Source: Hydractinia symbiolongicarpus (lineage: Eukaryota; Cnidaria; Hydrozoa; Anthoathecata; Hydractiniidae). From it: 64,000 nucleotides of DNA. The DNA is taken from assembly GCF_029227915.1 (NCBI RefSeq), contig NC_079879.1, positions 27,098,501 through 27,162,500 of the forward strand. The letters are read 5' to 3'. The notes beneath the pieces are model-generated. The model searched no databases. It saw nothing but the letters and a program-made list of their open reading frames with translations, and was not told where the DNA came from. Both the position numbers and the translations under genes were made by a program. This document shows, piece by piece, positions 20,617-32,292 of this stretch (position 1 is its first letter; every line of letters starts with the position of its first letter).

Positions 20617-22066
20617 CTATTTAATCAATATTCGAGCTTTATTTGGAAGACATAAATGGACTTCGGGATGACAATAACAATTTCTGCTTTTTCTGCACAT
20701 GCAGTATTTAGCAAACTTTCTTGAATAACAATCACCGTACTTGCATGGGAGATATAATGGACAGTAACCTCCTCCAGGAAAATTGTCAACCCATGGAAGC
20801 TGAAAGGAAAGAGTTTTAAATAAGTGCGACAGTTTAATTCCACTTAAGATTTCACAAACGGATCAATATAAAAGGAAACCTGATGCTTAAGTGTCGTTTT
20901 CACTTAGCGAAAATTTCCGCTATAGCGCGTGTCCATTTTACAAAATTAAAAATGCAAATCAAAAGAGCTTTTGGGAAAGCAAAAAAGAGCTATTACAAAA
21001 AATGGTATTATTATCCTTTTAAGTTTCTTTGCCTTTTATGCTTGTGATGACTTAAAGGATCTCCAAATAAACGGCGCAAAATTCGCAAAAAATCTCCTGT
21101 TTTTAAAATTTGCCCCAGCTGCTAATGATTTCAATTATTCACCCTCTCAAACCTTAGACACTTAAGCTAGGCTCGCACTAGGGGTTTAAGCAAGTTTAAG
21201 TGGTTAAAAACCACCTGTTAAAACAGGTGGTTTTTAATTTTAAACCGTCGTGTGTACATGCGTTTAACATCTGCAGCACACAAAAAAGCTAAACTCACGA
21301 ATCAAAAAATTTTTTCTTTGAGTTTAAAGTTTAAAGGCGCCGACAATGCGTCGTTTCAAATAAATAATTGTCAAAAAAACCCAACAGATAAAGTAAAAAA
21401 TGTTTCAGGCAAAATGTCGAAGTAACAAAAAATTATGCCTGGTGTTAGAAAAGATTGTTGAACACTCGTTGTTCCGAATTTAAAATCCTGGTTCTCGCCC
21501 AATTTTTCTATTAAGTTATTTCGCTGGTGTGAAACACGCGACCACTCGTTGATTATCTCTGTAAAGCTTCGCTGTGCGTTTTTTTAAATCTGAGATTAGA
21601 ATGGTTTTATTTAACCTTGGAGGAAACTTATAGTGCGTACATACAACAGTTGAAGTCCAAGTTTACACTAACTTAAAATCATGACTGTTAAACTCATTTA
21701 AACACCTAGTGCAAACCAAGCTTTAACTAATGAAAGGTTCTCTAATCTTTCCAGATTTCTTTGCATAGTCAAAATATTGTGTTTTTGCATCTACAATTAC
21801 GTTAGAAATAGTACTGTAGAGAAATGTTTGTACTTACAGCAGTTGTGCGCAGAGATTTAGAGGTGACAAACTGCGCACTTAACGCTAGGCTGATAAGTAC
21901 CAACATAAACACTGTAAAAACAAATTGTATCAATGTATAGGTACAAATGATTTTAACTAAACTAACAATTAGGAATAGCTTGTAATTGTGGGGAAACAAA
22001 TTATTTTTTAAAATATTTGAGCGGTTTGCAAACACAGTTGATCTACTTACCGGGCATTTGAGACAT
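20617..22066 (-). CDS. small secreted eight-cysteine peptide 2 (three exons)
   Basis: Paralogue of the gene at 9.0-9.8 kb. Exon 1 is 22051-22066 (ATG at 22066-22064, donor GTAAGT); exon 2 is 21838-21911 (acceptor gtttttacag, donor GTAAGT, again 74 nt); exon 3 is 20617-20799 (acceptor ctttcag), ending TAG at 20619-20617. The product is 90 aa. Exon 2 gives a typical signal-peptide core (MLVLISLALSAQ). Exon 3 keeps all eight cysteines with the same spacing as copy 1 and the shared stretches NFPGGGYCPLY, CKYGDCYSR and FAKYCMCRKSRNCYC. Differences cluster just before the first Cys, between Cys1 and Cys2, and before Cys8 (EVHLC versus EFKRC). Intron 2 has been enlarged by a 558-bp MITE. Function unknown. 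Confidence 0.75.
21165..21722. mobile_element. MITE in intron 2 of cysteine-peptide gene 2, TTA-flanked
   Basis: Left agctaggctcgcactagg and right cctagtgcaaaccaagct are inverted ends, with TTA on both sides (21162-21164, 21723-21725), consistent with a PIF/Harbinger-type 3-bp duplication. An internal hairpin aaaaccacctg/caggtggtttt lies near 21208-21236. Absent from the paralogous intron at 9.2-9.5 kb. Confidence 0.75.
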
Positions 22067-22272
22067 GCTGGAAATATTTCTATAACTTGCTTTAGCTTAT
22101 CAAGTGTATAAGTTTGTAAGTAAGTATGCCAAATGTAAGTAAGTATGCCAAATTTGAGATGTCTTATACAGCAGTGCTGTATGCGGAAACTTAACTTTAG
22201 AAAACACAAATTTGTGTTCGGCATATTATGTTCATCGCTTTTTTTTATTGGCTAAGTTTGTTCACGTGATTA

Positions 22273-22280
22273 TTTTTATA
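22273..22280 (-). promoter_or_regulatory. candidate TATA box of cysteine-peptide gene 2
   Basis: TATAAAAA on the minus strand about 205 bases before the ATG, farther than in copy 1. A small tandem duplication (aagtatgccaaatgtaagt, ~22120-22150) lies in between and partly explains the distance. Confidence 0.3.
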
Positions 22281-22282
22281 TC

Positions 22283-22724
22283 ACATATTTTTATTTTGTT
22301 TAATTTTTGCGGACAGTCGAAATAACTCATGCGTGTGGACAATCGAAATAACTTTTTCTAAAGTCACCAATGTTTGATGAACTTTATATGTTACCCGATG
22401 AGTTTGAACCACAAGTAAACGTGAGGCTCTTTTGACAATGTTTTTAACATTTAAGGCCGTTTTTCATTAGCCTTATTTTAACACAAGTTAAATTAATTAA
22501 TTCAGCACCTTTATTCGTCATTATGTTTTTTATCAAATATCTGCGCATATAAGAAAAGGTGAAGTTCAAGTCAGCTTATAATTAACCAACGAGATTGAAG
22601 AATTTAGGCGTAAATATTCCACCGCTTCAAATTACGCGAATAAAAGACGGCTTTAACTGTGTTGTTCGTCTCAAATAAAAGGTTTTTGTTTTTGTGTTGA
22701 ATCTTCTTCGTACTTAACTTACTA
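22283..22724. other. intergenic, no gene seen
   Basis: Region between the cysteine-peptide promoter and a GC-rich MITE. No coding segment recognised. Confidence 0.45.
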
Positions 22725-23104
22725 AAGAGCTGTTTATATGAGAAGCGGGACGGGACGATTGCCGGGACAGGACGTTTGCCGGGATAATTTTGTCCACCTT
22801 TGCCGGGATCCCGCTCTCATTAATAATTATACTAAAAATCACTTTGTGTTTATACGGAAAACTTTTGTCCCGGGACAATTTCGTCCCGTCCCAGCTAAGT
22901 GTGTGTTTATATGGAAAAAAACGTCCCGCATGAGCCGGGATCCAGCTTAGGCGGGACGGGACGAAATTGTCCCGGGACAAATTTTTTCCATATAAACACA
23001 AAGTGAATGTTAGTAAATGTTAGTATAATCATTATTGAGAGCAGGATCCCGGCAAATGTCCCGTCCCGGTAATCGCCCCGTCCCGCATATAAACAGCCCT
23101 AAAA
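22725..23104. mobile_element. GC-rich palindromic MITE (agctgtttatatg ends)
   Basis: Left agctgtttatatgagaagcg and right cgtcccgcatataaacagcc are inverted ends. Inside, cgggacggga / tcccgtcccg blocks and the phrase atataaacacaaagt / actttgtgtttatac occur in both orientations, so the element could fold on itself almost end to end. No ORF. TAA-like flanks. Confidence 0.75.
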
Positions 23105-23169
23105 CTTGCTAAGCAAGTGTAAAGTTGGTTTAGCTATCTAAGAAAATACTTTAGGTAGCTGCTTACATA

Positions 23170-23217
23170 CATACGATATAATCACCCGCAGGTAATTATA
23201 TCGTATGTCTCTTAACA
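23170..23217. repeat. palindrome with 13-bp arms, inverted copy of 4993-5040
   Basis: catacgatataat (23170-23182) and attatatcgtatg (23195-23207) are perfect inverted arms around a 12-base loop cacccgcaggta. The copy at 4993-5040 shares the loop and the adjoining cttaac/gttaag flank. Confidence 0.8.
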
Positions 23218-23435
23218 TTTTTAATACGCCTTTTCGGAATTAGCGAAATCATACTTAATTTTTCTGCAAGTAGTGGAAGTTTAAACCCTCCGTTCTCGGG
23301 AACAAAGCATACATCCCCTCTCGAATTATTCTGGTACGTTTTTGTTAACATTTGGGCACCAGTATTAAACCCTAAACTCTTAGATCTTGCATCACCGGTC
23401 CAAATACAATCGATTGCATCCCACATTTCTGACAA
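23208..23435 (-). pseudogene. coding-like fragment of unknown gene
   Basis: The minus strand from 23435 reads an 80-codon frame of protein-like composition with clearly higher GC than its flanks. Short phrases include MWDAIDCIWTGDAR and GDVCFVPENGGFKLPLLAEK. A candidate acceptor (catcattgtcag) precedes it. The frame runs into the palindrome at 23207, where any homology must end. I do not recognise the family. It could be one exon of a real gene or a fragment carried by a transposon. Confidence 0.25.
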
Positions 23436-24460
23436 TGATGAATGAGTTCAGAAAAAAAGAGTTTGGATTGGGATTTAAAATATTTAATCAATTTCATTTA
23501 TACACAGCTAGCTAACCTGGTGGTCAACTGTTCGTTATTTATATATGCAAGTGGATCGCTGAAATTCCATAAGTACACTAGCGAAAATTAGAATGTTCAC
23601 AAAGATTTAATTGACTTTTACGACGATTTAACGAAGGTAAATTCGCTAAATTATTCCTTTTAAGTTACATGTTTACTTTGTTATCTTCATTAAAAACTTG
23701 ATATGAGTTTAAAGTGCGAAAAAAGTTTCTGTAAGAATTTGTTGACATCTTGTCAACGCTAAACCTTCAAATAATATATTAAAAAAAACATTGGGACAAA
23801 TTTGGTACGTCTTTACAGCACGTGATCTTAGTGCAGCCAAAAATAAATGTAATTGATTTTATGTCATGACCAGATTTATTTCTAAACCTACTTAGTATCA
23901 TTTAAATACAGCCATACTTCATAATGTTTTAAAAGTATAGAGTGGGAAATATATTACCCTATTGTATTTCACAGAAAGAAGCAGAAAAGATTTTCAATTT
24001 TAATTTCACTTTTATGATTAGCCACTTGTGATTTACATCATCCGAACGATTGCGACTTAAATAAATCAAAAGGCTATCATTGCTTCAAGGATAAAAAATG
24101 GGAAGAGCAAAACTGTTTCAAAATTTATGTAGCTTAAAACATAATTTTTCTGCGACCTTTTAAGTGAGTAGAACTTTCAAATGAGATTCTTTTTTGCTGT
24201 TTTTATTACTATTGCGACTAGTGAAGCATAGAACGGTACCAGTCTAGTGTAGCAGTCAAGTTGTAAACAGAATTACTTTGTTAAAAAAGTCTTAGAAATT
24301 TGTTATTCTTACAAATCAATTAATTTGTTTTATTATTTGTACAGATTTGTGTTCAGTTAAGGTTAGGGTTAGGTGCTTTTTAGTGAATATTTCTTTTGCT
24401 TAGCTATAAGGAATTCCTTTTAAACCTAAATAAAAAGGTTGTTTTTACCGATTGCTGCGT
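23436..24460. other. intergenic, no gene seen
   Basis: AT-rich. A short ggttagggttagg near 24360 looks telomere-like but is only two units. Confidence 0.5.
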
Positions 24461-24527
24461 TGGAAGCAGTGTTATGGAAGCAGTGTTATGGAAGCAGTGT
24501 TATGGAAGCAGTGTTATGGAAGCAATG
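24461..24527. repeat. 14-bp tandem repeat, 5 copies
   Basis: tggaagcagtgtta starts at 24461, 24475, 24489, 24503 and 24517; the last copy is changed at its end. The four complete copies are identical. Confidence 0.95.
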
Positions 24528-25570
24528 TTTGCAAACTGGTACCCCTCCTTACTTTTATCTTTATATTTATTTATTTGTTTTGCCAGTTGCCTAATATAAT
24601 TACTATAATTACTTCTTCACACGAACGGAGAACTAAACCATATAGCTATCCTCTATAACGGAAAGTGTACAGATGAGCCGTTCCGTCAGGTATCTGCTGT
24701 AGATCCTGCCACAAAAACTGGCTTATGTAACATCCGAAGTAATAACTTGTTGCTGATTCTTCCCGCCAAAAAGGTTTAACGACAAAGTGCACAAAAAAAA
24801 ACGCAAAGCAAATAAAGGAAGCATTTCTGTTGAATTATTTTATTTGTTTACACAGCATAAGAAGGAAGCAGTTTTAATAAAACTTTGGACAGGAAATTGA
24901 AAAGCGATTCATTAGAAACGTAAACAAATTGATTATTTCCCGATCTACTTTCCAAATTGAATTAAATTTACATTTGTCTTTTGTTTACTTCAATGTCATT
25001 AGTCCGTTCCCATTGCGACGTAATGGAAAGCTTGCGCTTACATTGTGACGCAATCTCGTCTCCAGGTTTTTTTCTTCGCTTCATGATATATTGGCTAGCG
25101 CGGAAGAAGTGATGTATTGGTAGGTCGAGTTGCCCCGTATAGTGGCTAGGTATTTTTTAAAGAAACGTTTGCTTTGCTTGTCCAGTTTTTTGAGGTAAAC
25201 GAGCATAGAAGTAGTTGGCTAACCGGTTAAGCGGCATAGAATGCCCACTGGTTATGGAAAATATATCATCTTTATTTTTAATGTTAGACATTCATTACTT
25301 TTTTGACTATAAAAAAATTTTAAATATATTTATTTTTAGTTTATCAGCTACCTATTGCAAGTATATATTTTCGTGTCGTGTTTTTGAATAACCCTTGCAT
25401 AAAATACATTAGGCTCTACTTTATTACTTATAATGTTTAGCTAGCTTCATTATTTATTGAATGCTAAAGTAATTTTCTAGTCAGCTAGAAAGACCACAGA
25501 ATATAAGGATTGCTTTGTAACTAATTCCTTTTTACTGCACGGTTGCTGATTGTGAATTTGACATAGCAGT
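24528..25570. other. intergenic, no gene seen
   Basis: AT-rich sequence with no recognised coding segment or repeat. Confidence 0.5.
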
Positions 25571-25574
25571 TTAA

Positions 25575-25876
25575 GACTATGGTTACACGTAGACAATATG
25601 AAACTTATGCTAGCATGAAAGTTCATATTGGCATAAAGTGAGAGTGTGATTACATGACATGAGGCGTAAGCAACCTTAGAATGATCTATTTGGATAGACG
25701 CAAAAATTTGTTATTTTTTATGCTCGTCTTGAACACAAGTGTGAAATTAACCCGGCATGACTTCTAATGTTACCTAAATTATGTTACACAGGCGTTTTAA
25801 CACAGACATGAAATTTCTTGCCCGTATAAAATTTATGCCAGCATGAATTTCATGTCGTCTACGTGTTACCATGCAC
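25575..25876. mobile_element. MITE with ~45-bp inverted repeats, TAA-flanked
   Basis: Left gactatggttacacgtagac and right gtctacgtgttaccatgcac are inverted, followed inward by aacttatgctagcatgaa / ttcatgctggcataa-type arms. TAA on both sides (25572-25574, 25877-25879) fits a Harbinger-type target. The gttacacgtag core also occurs at the ends of the Harbinger-like element at 47.6-48.7 kb. Confidence 0.75.
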
Positions 25877-25879
25877 TAA

Positions 25880-26725
25880 CCCTATATTTCAATGTGCTGT
25901 TAAATTTAATGTTTAAACAGCTTGTCGGCATTAAGCGCCATAGTAATTTATGTGTGCTTGAAGTGTATGTCGTTTAATGACGTGATCTTATGACGTTTTT
26001 ATTACAAGGCAGTCAACACATCAAAAAAACATAATTACAAACTATTTGTACGATTATTGAGTTTAAGTGGTTTCCGCAAAATGTAATTTTCAGTAAGGAA
26101 AGTTGAAAGATATAACTTCATTAACAATTGATAGAACGACTTAAAGCTTGCCATGATACGTTTTTACATTTGTTAGATAAAATTTAGACAAAAAATTTTT
26201 TTTCTTTATGTAAATGGTGCAAGTTCCACAACTTAGTCGGTTAGACGCCGATGTACCATTTGTAAACAAAATGTAAATTTTGACAGAATTACATATGCTG
26301 AAATCATTCTTGTGATTGCATTAAATCAGACAAAGTCAAGCAAATTTGGAGAGACCATAATTTGTGACGACAATAACTTCTGCAGTATCAGTAGCTGGTT
26401 AAATCTTCACCACACATAGAGTTGTGGTGTAGGCTGTTGTCTAGTTAAGAATGGAATATGAAAATGTTCGATTAAGATTAATCAACATTATGCTCTTATA
26501 AATATCGTGACAACATCTTTTGATCCAAATTTTTTTCAGCATCTGTACAAACTTTTAACAAAATATTCTAACAAAAAAAAAATTGTACCTATTTGCTCAT
26601 GGTCAAAATCTATTTTTTGTTTCAAACAGTCTACTTTCCCTCCTTTAAATCTATAATCTGAAACTCAAAAAATTTTGGCTTAATACAAAATATTTTTTTC
26701 TGCCAAAACCTTCACTTAGGTCTAA
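25880..26725. other. intergenic, no gene seen
   Basis: AT-rich flank of the large minisatellite. No coding segment recognised. Confidence 0.5.
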
Positions 26726-28416
26726 AAGCACCCCATAAGAACAACTTTTAAGCACCCCATAAGAACAACTTTTAAGCACCTCATAAGAACAACTTTTAAG
26801 CACCCCATAAGAACAACTTTTAAGCACCCCATAAGAACAACTTTTAAGCACCTCATAAGAACAACTTTTAAGCACCTCATAAGAACAACTTTTAAGCATC
26901 CCATAAGAACAACTTTTAAGCACCTCATAAGAACAACTTTTAAGCACCCCATAAGAACAACTTTTAAGCACCTCATAAGAACAACTTTTAAGCACCTCAT
27001 AAGAACAACTTTTAAGCATCCCATAAGAACAACTTTTAAGCACCTCATAAGAACAACTTTTAAGCACCCCATAAGAACAACTTTTAAGCACCCCATAAGA
27101 ACAACTTTTAAGCACCTCATAAGAACAACTTTTAAGCACCTCATAAGAACAACTTTTAAGCACCTCATAAGAACAACTTTTAAGCACCTCATAAGAACAA
27201 CTTTTAAGCACCTCATAAGAACAACTTTTAAGCACCCCATAAGAACAACTTTTAAGCACCTCATAAGAACAACTTTTAAGCACCCCATAAGAACAACTTT
27301 TAAGCACCTCATAAGAACAACTTTTAAGCACCCCATAAGAACAACTTTTAAGCACCTCATAAGAACAACTTTTAAGCACCCCATAAGAACAACTTTTAAG
27401 CACCCCATAAGAACAACTTTTAAGCACCCCATAAGAACAACTTTTAAGCACCTCATAAGAACAACTTTTAAGCACCTCATAAGAACAACTTTTAAGCACC
27501 CCATAAGAACAACTTTTAAGCACCCCATAAGAACAACTTTTAAGCACCCCATAAGAACAACTTTTAAGCACCCCATAAGAACAACTTTTAAGCACCTCAT
27601 AAGAACAACTTTTAAGCACCCCATAAGAACAACTTTTAAGCACCTCATAAGAACAACTTTTAAGCACCCCATAAGAACAACTTTCAAGCACCTCATAAGA
27701 ACAACTTTTAAGCACCCCATAAGAACAACTTTTAAGCACCCCATAAGAACAACTTTTAAGCACCTCATAAGAACAACTTTTAAGCACCTCATAAGAACAA
27801 CTTTTAAGCACCTCATAAGAACAACTTTCAAGCACCTCATAGGAACAACTTTTAAGCACCCCATAAGAACAACTTTTAAGCACCCCATAAGAACAACTTT
27901 TAAGCACCTCATAAGAACAACTTTTAAGCACCTCATAAGAACAACTTTTAAGCACCCCATAAGAACAACTTTTAAGCACCCCATAAGAACAACTTTTAAG
28001 CACCTCATAAGAACAACTTTTAAGCACCCCATAAGAACAACTTTTAAGCACCTCATAAGAACAACTTTTAAGCACCCCATAAGAACAACTTTTAAGCACC
28101 CCATAAGAACAACTTTTAAGCACCCCATAAGAACAACTTTTAAGCACCTCATAAGAACAACTTTTAAGCACCTCATAAGAACAACTTTTAAGCACCCCAT
28201 AAGAACAACTTTTAAGCAACCCATAAGAACAACTTTTAAGCACCTCATAAGAACAACTTTTAAGCACCCCATAAGAACAACTTTTAAGCAACCCATAAGA
28301 ACAACTTTTAAGCACCTCATAAGAACAACTTTTAAGCACCCCATAAGAACAACTTTTAAGCACCCCATAAGAACAACTTTTAAGCACCCCATAACAATCC
28401 ATAACAACAACTTTTC
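26726..28416. repeat. 24-bp minisatellite, ~70 copies
   Basis: Unit aagcaccccataagaacaac plus tttt repeats at an exact 24-bp step from 26726 to 28382, then decays. Nearly all variation is at one position (ccccat versus cctcat), with rare catc, caac, ttcaag and aggaac variants. Because 24 is divisible by three and no stop arises, two minus-strand frames of about 580 codons stay open as eight-residue repeats (SYGVLKSC / SYEVLKSC in one). No signal peptide, splice context or non-repetitive domain supports translation. Confidence 0.97.
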
Positions 28417-30644
28417 ATTCAACAACAGTTTTTCTACTCTAGTTAATGCGCTTTTGATATTCACAACATTGGCACAGGATGCTCAACATGACTATGTGGC
28501 CACCATATTTGAACAGTTGCTTACCGCTTGACTTATAACTAATTTTTCCCCCGAAGTGCTATAAGTATAATTGACCAGAAATCTCCTACTAACCATAAAT
28601 AACCTTTCAATCTTGGCCCAATACCTTAGCGATAACTTTTCTCTTAAAGATAAATAAGATGATCGCAAGGACTGTACAATATAGGAATAGAAAAGAAAAA
28701 TGTAGAAATAATAAATATAGGAAAAAATATAGGAAACAGGTAGAACAAAAGCTAGCTAATGTTTTTTTGATTAACTACAGTTACAAATAATTATAGTTTT
28801 TAAACAAGATGCATTAGCTCCAACAATGACAAACTTTGACGTTAAAACAACATTGACGTCAAAGGAATGTATGATAAGGTTGCATATCACTTTTAAGTTT
28901 AAGGCTAAATAACTTAGAGACGGTCAGAAATAACTGACGTCATATCCTGCGTGGGTAACTACGGGAAACCTAGGACCAAATTAGGTAAATTTCCCAAACC
29001 TGATATAGATAATTTGAAGTCATCAAAAGTCAAATGACGATTCTCTTTTCCATTGTTCTCATGCCTCAGTGGATTATCGACTGGTCTCTTATAATAATAC
29101 GAAGAGTTTGTGTGTCTACAACAGGCAAAGTGGATGTGTTTATTTTCTTTTTATGAAGATGAAAGAATTATGTCTTAAATTAAAAATTTTCTGATGTGCA
29201 CAACAGCAATAACATTAATGCAACGTCAATATCTTAATTTAAGTTAATGAAGCCATTACAATGCACTAAAATTTTGAGGCTAAATAACTTGGAGACGGGG
29301 TGGGGGCGTCAGTCAATTTTCACCGCGTGGGTAAGTAGACTTGGACTAAATTTGGTTAATTTTGCCAAACAAAATTTTAAACCCTTATATCTCCTTAAAC
29401 TTTTTTTGAAACCACCTGATCTTAAACATTACTTTGATTAGCATTTCAGTTCAGGAACCGACAAATTTAAAACTTGAACCGACCAGTCCTATTGCTACCT
29501 CTTTTTCACCAGCACCTATATGAGAATAAAATTCTCTGGGGATGAGATAGGTTGTGACGCTGATAAGTTGTTTCATATAATACGCAAATCAGACTGGTAG
29601 AACCTGTTATAACGTGTTTGTCAACAACATTTTTAGTAGTAGTAAAATTTAAAGAGGGTAAGATAAAGTTTTCTTGAGTTGTTATTTCGTGATTCTTCTA
29701 AAAATATGATTTTTCTTAAGTAACACATAGATAGCAACAAATGATTAGTGAACAACGTAAAATACGACAAGAAAACATAGCCATCTAGATTATTGGTAAA
29801 AAAAGTTGGCAAAAAAGATGGTGAAAAATTCCAGTCCAGCAAGAACATTAGACACCTGCGCGAAATTAGCTAAGTCATGTTTTGCCGACTAAATTTTACA
29901 AAAATGCACACACAATTCCATTGTGTTGGGTTCTAAGTTATAAAACTTGATAGGAATGATACCCCTCTCTCATGAAAATGGAAAAGCATGTGTGCATATT
30001 TTGTGAGCACATATTTTTTTCTGATTATTTTATTTCAAAATGATATAAAAATCAGGTACAGAAAGTTATGGTCATTGGGTTAACCGGTCTAATGTTATTA
30101 ACGGAAGTATGCATCAAAGAACACGATTTGTGTCCTGAATAATGCTACTGCGGTCTTTTTGTTTTATTGGGACAAAAATAACTGGCGACATAGGCGGGAA
30201 AGCCTTTCTTTTAACTTCAGAAGTAACGTAATAAAAAAGGTTCCTCGTATTATAAAGTTGGAAGTAGCCAGTTGCAGGATGGAGAACGTAGACTTGTTTA
30301 AATATTTTTGTTTTTTATGTGGATGTTCATTACAAAATTGTCTGAAGATCTGAATGGCTAGGTTAAGAAATTTGTTTAGCATGTCTTGTCGGCATTTTAA
30401 TAGGTTATTTTATCTTATATTTATGTTACTTTTATGCTATATTATATTTTTCGCATCACTTTGTGAATTTGTATTTCACTCCAAACATTATCACAACTGT
30501 CCAAATTAGACAGTAAAGATAAATTTGTCTGGCACTGATTATTTTTGGGGTAGCATCGATAAAGCTGTGTCAATAACAAATAACATTAAAAGGACACATT
30601 TGATCAATTATTTTATTGAGACTGAAAACAGAACTTTGTTAAAA
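28417..30644. other. intergenic; one dispersed repeat pair, no gene seen
   Basis: Holds the repeat pair 28901-28996 / 29276-29372. Otherwise AT-rich without recognised coding segments, up to the protease gene. Confidence 0.45.
28901..29372 (+). repeat. two diverged direct copies of a ~100-bp repeat
   Basis: 28901-28996 and 29276-29372 share aggctaaataactt(a/g)gagacgg, gcgtgggtaa, (t)(a)gga(c)caaat(t)aggt/ttggttaa and (t)t(g)ccaaac in the same order. They look like fragments of one dispersed repeat family. Confidence 0.6.
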
Positions 30645-32292
30645 ATGAAGTCATTTCTATTCCTTACCATTTTCATTTTAGTGCAAGACAGTTTAGCGCG
30701 TAAGTATTTTCCTCCTTTTCTGTTTGGTGTAATTATTGTTAGTTTATCTTTTTTTTTCTTTTCATTAACTCAATAGAAGAAGAGAACATCAATAAATTAT
30801 ATCTATCTGTCAACAAAATATGCCAAACATTTATTTGGTTATGGAATCTGTAATAAATATCGCTTGACAGTAACTGCAATTTAAAAATGCTTTCAATATC
30901 ACCAGATAGTAATAACAGTAATTTAACTAAAGCAAGATTAATATTAATTTGTTCATCTTAGAATCTTGCAGAGATAACAGTGGTGAATACTACTGCAAGA
31001 TTTGGAGTGATAGTGATAGCAACTTCTGTAATCGCATCGATGCTCATCTTTACTGCGAGAAAACATGTTCTCTATGTCCAGTAGTATCAACTGCAAGACC
31101 AACAGCAGAACCAATCACATCAACTGAAGCACCACGTTCATGTGGAAAGTCAACCGTACAGCAGAGTAGAATAATTAATGGTGTAAATGCACAACCCGGA
31201 GCGTGGCCCTGGATAGCTTCCCTTCAAAAATATCATAAACACTTCTGTGGGGCAACTCTGCTCACTCCAACATGGGTAAGTAGATCTTTTTTTATTTTTT
31301 AAATCGAAAAGAAAATTTAAGGCGATTTTTTCTAGAATGTAATACACATTTCTTCTGGCAATTTTTTCTTGGTTTATATTATGTGTTAAGTAGCTATATT
31401 TTTTTTAAATATAATTCGTAGCTACTTTATATCTATGATCTGTTTGCAGCGATTTGAAAATAATAATCTTACGGTGGAGAGTATGCCTAACCGATCCTTT
31501 ACGTTTTGAAAACATGTTTTGTAGCGATTTCCTGTCCCTATTAATTATGACGAAAAATAAAAGATTTAAGACATGCACATATATTTTTTCTCTTACAATC
31601 AAACAAAGTGAAAATTTCATTTCAAAGGTTTTAACTGCCAGTCACTGTGTTGAAAGCATATCTTCATATGATGATTGGAGCATTAAACTAGGCGCCCATG
31701 ATCACCGTGTGTCAGAGCCAACCGTGCAACGAATGAAAATTAAACGTATAATAATGCATCCCAAATACAGCAGAAGCACGTTGAAGGCAGACATGGCTAT
31801 GGTTGAATTAAGTAGTCCTGCAAGGTTGAATGACAGAGTGGCTTTAGCATGCTTGCCGAAAAAAGACCAGTATCCATCTCTTGGAAAGAAATGCTATCTT
31901 GCAGGTAAGATATTTCACAGTTAAGTATGTCCTTCAACAGATACTACGGTTATTAAAAGTCTATTTTGATAGGTTGGGGAAGCGTGGCACATCCTGGTGG
32001 TGTATATCACACACTTCAACAAGTCAGGCTACCTGTAGTTGAATCGACAGAGTGTAAATACAACGACGAAGTTGTGTGCGTGGGCAAAGGAAAAACTCCC
32101 CAGCCAAGTGGAAAACAACAACCAAATGCTTGTCGAGGTGATTCTGGTGGTCCGTTAGTCTGTCAACAATCAGATGGAAGATGGCAATTGGAAGGTGTTG
32201 CAAGTTTCGTTTACACCTATTGCAAATACTACACTGGTTATTCTCCGGTAAACAAGTATCTAGACTGGATAAATGGATACTTGATGTCGTAA
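30645..32292 (+). CDS. secreted ShK-domain trypsin-like serine protease (four exons)
   Basis: Exons 30645-30699, 30962-31275, 31628-31904 and 31973-32292; all junctions are GT-AG and keep frame, giving 321 aa. Residues 1-18 are a signal peptide. A six-cysteine ShK toxin-like domain follows (C-RDNSGEYYC ... FC ... YC-EK-TC-SLC, ~20-57), then a Thr/Pro linker. The S1 peptidase domain has an activation site R-IINGV, catalytic His in TASHC (exon 3 start), Asp in ADMAMVEL and Ser in CRGDSGGPLV. Cysteines for the usual S1 disulfides are present, including the pair linking the propeptide (RSCGKS) to ALACLP. The S1 pocket is unusual: position 189 reads Asn (PNACRGDSGG), not the trypsin Asp, and position 216 seems to be Val, so trypsin specificity is unlikely. 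Cnidarian digestive and venom-gland proteases often combine ShK and S1. Confidence 0.93.

Noticed and set aside
24355-24375. Telomere-like TTAGGG units
   Set aside because: Only about two units (ggttagggttagg); too short to call an interstitial telomere.
26651-28464. Two overlapping minus-strand frames of ~580 codons
   Set aside because: They consist almost wholly of the 24-bp minisatellite read in two frames; the period divisible by three explains the lack of stops, and no signal peptide, domain or splice evidence supports a protein.
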